From: Hyphococcus flavus
GTDB taxonomy: Bacteria > Pseudomonadota > Alphaproteobacteria > Caulobacterales > Parvularculaceae
DNA length: 64,000 nucleotides
Assembly: GCF_028748065.1 (NCBI RefSeq)
Contig: NZ_CP118166.1
Location: 1,069,501 to 1,133,500, forward strand
Direction: 5' to 3'
This document shows, one piece after another, positions 62,972 through 64,000 of this stretch. Within the stretch, counting starts at the first letter, position 1. Every line of letters begins with the position of its first letter. Below the pieces are notes generated by a model. It did not search any database, had not been told where the DNA came from, and saw only the letters and a program-made list of their open reading frames with translations. A program made the position numbers and the translations under genes.

Positions 62972-64000
62972 CTACGCGCTTGCCCGCGCTTCGCCCTCAT
63001 CAGACCTGCCCCACTTTGCAATCATCTGCTTCAGGGGAGCAGCCTTTATCGGCTTGGCGACATAATCGTTCATTCCCGCCGATAGGCAGATTTCCCGATC
63101 AGTCTCCATGGCGTTAGCTGTCGCCGCGATGATCGGCGTAGGCTTCAGTTTCAGTTCCGTTTCGATCTTGCGGATTTCCTCAGTCGCCTTAATACCGCTC
63201 ATTACGGGCATGGAAACATCCATCACGATGAGATCAGGGCTAATCCGGCGCCAGGCAGCAACGGCCGCAGCGCCGTCCTCTACAGCCGTGATCTCCACGG
63301 GCTCGTTTTGAAGCAGGCTTTTGAAGACAAGCTGGTTCACTTGATTGTCTTCAGCGAGAAGAATTTTCAAAGGCGCTGCCCCGGCTGCGGAAGCTATGCT
63401 GCGTTGGGGAACAGGCGCATTGGTAATCGTATCATCAGCGACATGAGCACACACGTTCCGGACTGCTTGCCTGAGCTGCGAAGCGCGCACCGGCTTTGTC
63501 AGCCATGCGTCCACACGGTCTTCCGGGCCCTCAGGCCCTGTTCGTTCGTTAACCGATGAAAGAACAATAATCGGCGTTTTCGAATGCGCCGCAGAGTCCC
63601 GAACGCGCTTAACAAGGTCAAGTCCTGACAGTTCCGGCATTTGAAAATCGGTGATAATAAGCTCAATCGGATCGCCTTCGCTGCGAGCGGCGTCAAGGAC
63701 ACGCAAAGCTTCAATGCCGCTCGCGGCGATGACCGGCCGCATTGACCACTGTCCCACATATTCCTTGAGAATAGTGCGGTTAATTTCGATGTCATCGACT
63801 ATAAGAACGCGCCCGTCAGCCGGATCAGGCCCTAGCGCATTACTGTCCATGGGTTGCGAGACCGCACGCAAGGGAAGGTCGGCCCAAAAGATTGAACCCT
63901 TCGCCAGTTTGCTTTCCACCCCGACGCTGCCGCCCATTTGCTCAACAAGGCTTTGGGTTATTGCCAGCCCAAGACCGGTACCCTGGTGTTTTCGTGTCGC
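62972..64000 (-). CDS. Hybrid sensor histidine kinase with two receiver domains (partial)
   Basis: The reading frame enters from the right edge, so the kinase core is cut off; 342 residues remain. At the edge is the end of the ATPase domain (GTGLGLAITQSLVEQMGG). Then a receiver domain with VLIVDDIEINRTIL, ITDFQMPELSG (Asp acceptor), and a second one with ILLAEDNQVNQLVF, VMDVSMPVMSG and AKPIKAA. Hybrid kinases of this RR-RR build act in phosphorelays. No partner is visible in the window; the C-terminus ends with no Hpt domain. Confidence 0.93.
   Translation of the reverse strand, partial: ATRKHQGTGLGLAITQSLVEQMGGSVGVESKLAKGSIFWADLPLRAVSQPMDSNALGPDPADGRVLIVDDIEINRTILKEYVGQWSMRPVIAASGIEALRVLDAARSEGDPIELIITDFQMPELSGLDLVKRVRDSAAHSKTPIIVLSSVNERTGPEGPEDRVDAWLTKPVRASQLRQAVRNVCAHVADDTITNAPVPQRSIASAAGAAPLKILLAEDNQVNQLVFKSLLQNEPVEITAVEDGAAAVAAWRRISPDLIVMDVSMPVMSGIKATEEIRKIETELKLKPTPIIAATANAMETDREICLSAGMNDYVAKPIKAAPLKQMIAKWGRSDEGEARASA

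Overview
The window is a gene-dense stretch of an alphaproteobacterial chromosome, GC-rich and with short intergenic spaces. The alphaproteobacterial assignment rests on gcrA (GcrA/CcrM/CtrA cell-cycle circuit), a perfect CtrA box (TTAA-N7-TTAAC) at 49683, mmcB, a DUF1244 protein, the tsaE-amgK-murU-addB-addA gene string and a fabA-fabB-fabI operon. The many exported DUF885 and other peptidases and the gene mix suggest a marine or aquatic heterotroph, perhaps near Parvularculales or Caulobacterales; that last step is inference. I see no rRNA, tRNA, CRISPR array, insertion sequence or prophage.

Layout. 1-9.8 kb: the 3' end of folC converges on a minus-strand operon tsaE > amgK > murU > addB > addA > trxA (tRNA t6A, peptidoglycan recycling, double-strand break repair, thioredoxin). 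9.9-14.3 kb: 2Fe-2S ferredoxin, mmcB, a lipoprotein sugar dehydrogenase, a membrane protein and the first DUF885 peptidase. 14.3-21.3 kb: phoR-phoU-phoB without the pst transporter genes, gcrA, an ABC-2 permease with no adjacent ATPase, hslO (Hsp33) and ppk2, a phosphate, polyphosphate and redox-stress neighbourhood. 21.3-24.8 kb: a WaaE-like glycosyltransferase, an unknown lipoprotein and the second DUF885 lipoprotein. 25-28.3 kb: a short-chain-acyl regulator divergent from isocitrate lyase (glyoxylate shunt), with inverted repeats between them. 28.3-38.9 kb: glycerophosphodiesterase, M20 peptidase, arfB, an AT-rich deaminase-like gene, rlmN, a diheme cytochrome-rhodanese fusion, a GFA-family protein and an MFS exporter.

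39.2-40.3 kb: a compact minus-strand cassette of two very small membrane or secreted peptides, a DUF2975 membrane protein and a Cro/C1 regulator. 40.5-45 kb: rdgB, an NDM-like subclass B1 metallo-beta-lactamase lipoprotein, hemW, DUF2721, a PhyH dioxygenase and moeB. 45.2-46.8 kb: a strikingly AT-rich single gene joining an SMC-like ATPase to a TOPRIM/DUF4435-like nuclease domain, a probable anti-phage defence gene resembling a fused PARIS system. 47-54.8 kb: OmdA-like, DUF2141, methyltransferase, 2-hydroxyacid dehydrogenase, an SH3 protein behind the CtrA box, fabA-fabB-(small membrane protein)-fabI, a cupin and a fatty acid desaturase. 54.8-64 kb: a hidden 48-residue ORF, a TolB-like lipoprotein, an S10 carboxypeptidase, the third DUF885 lipoprotein, pnp, an SDR gene wedged between pnp and rpsO, and the 3' part of a hybrid histidine kinase running off the right edge.

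The most novel material is the AT-rich ATPase-TOPRIM gene, the chromosomal NDM-like lactamase in a translationally coupled housekeeping operon, the small-peptide/DUF2975/XRE cassette, the RibD-like deaminase orphan and the cytochrome-rhodanese fusion. Family assignments come from reading motifs by eye; no database search was possible.
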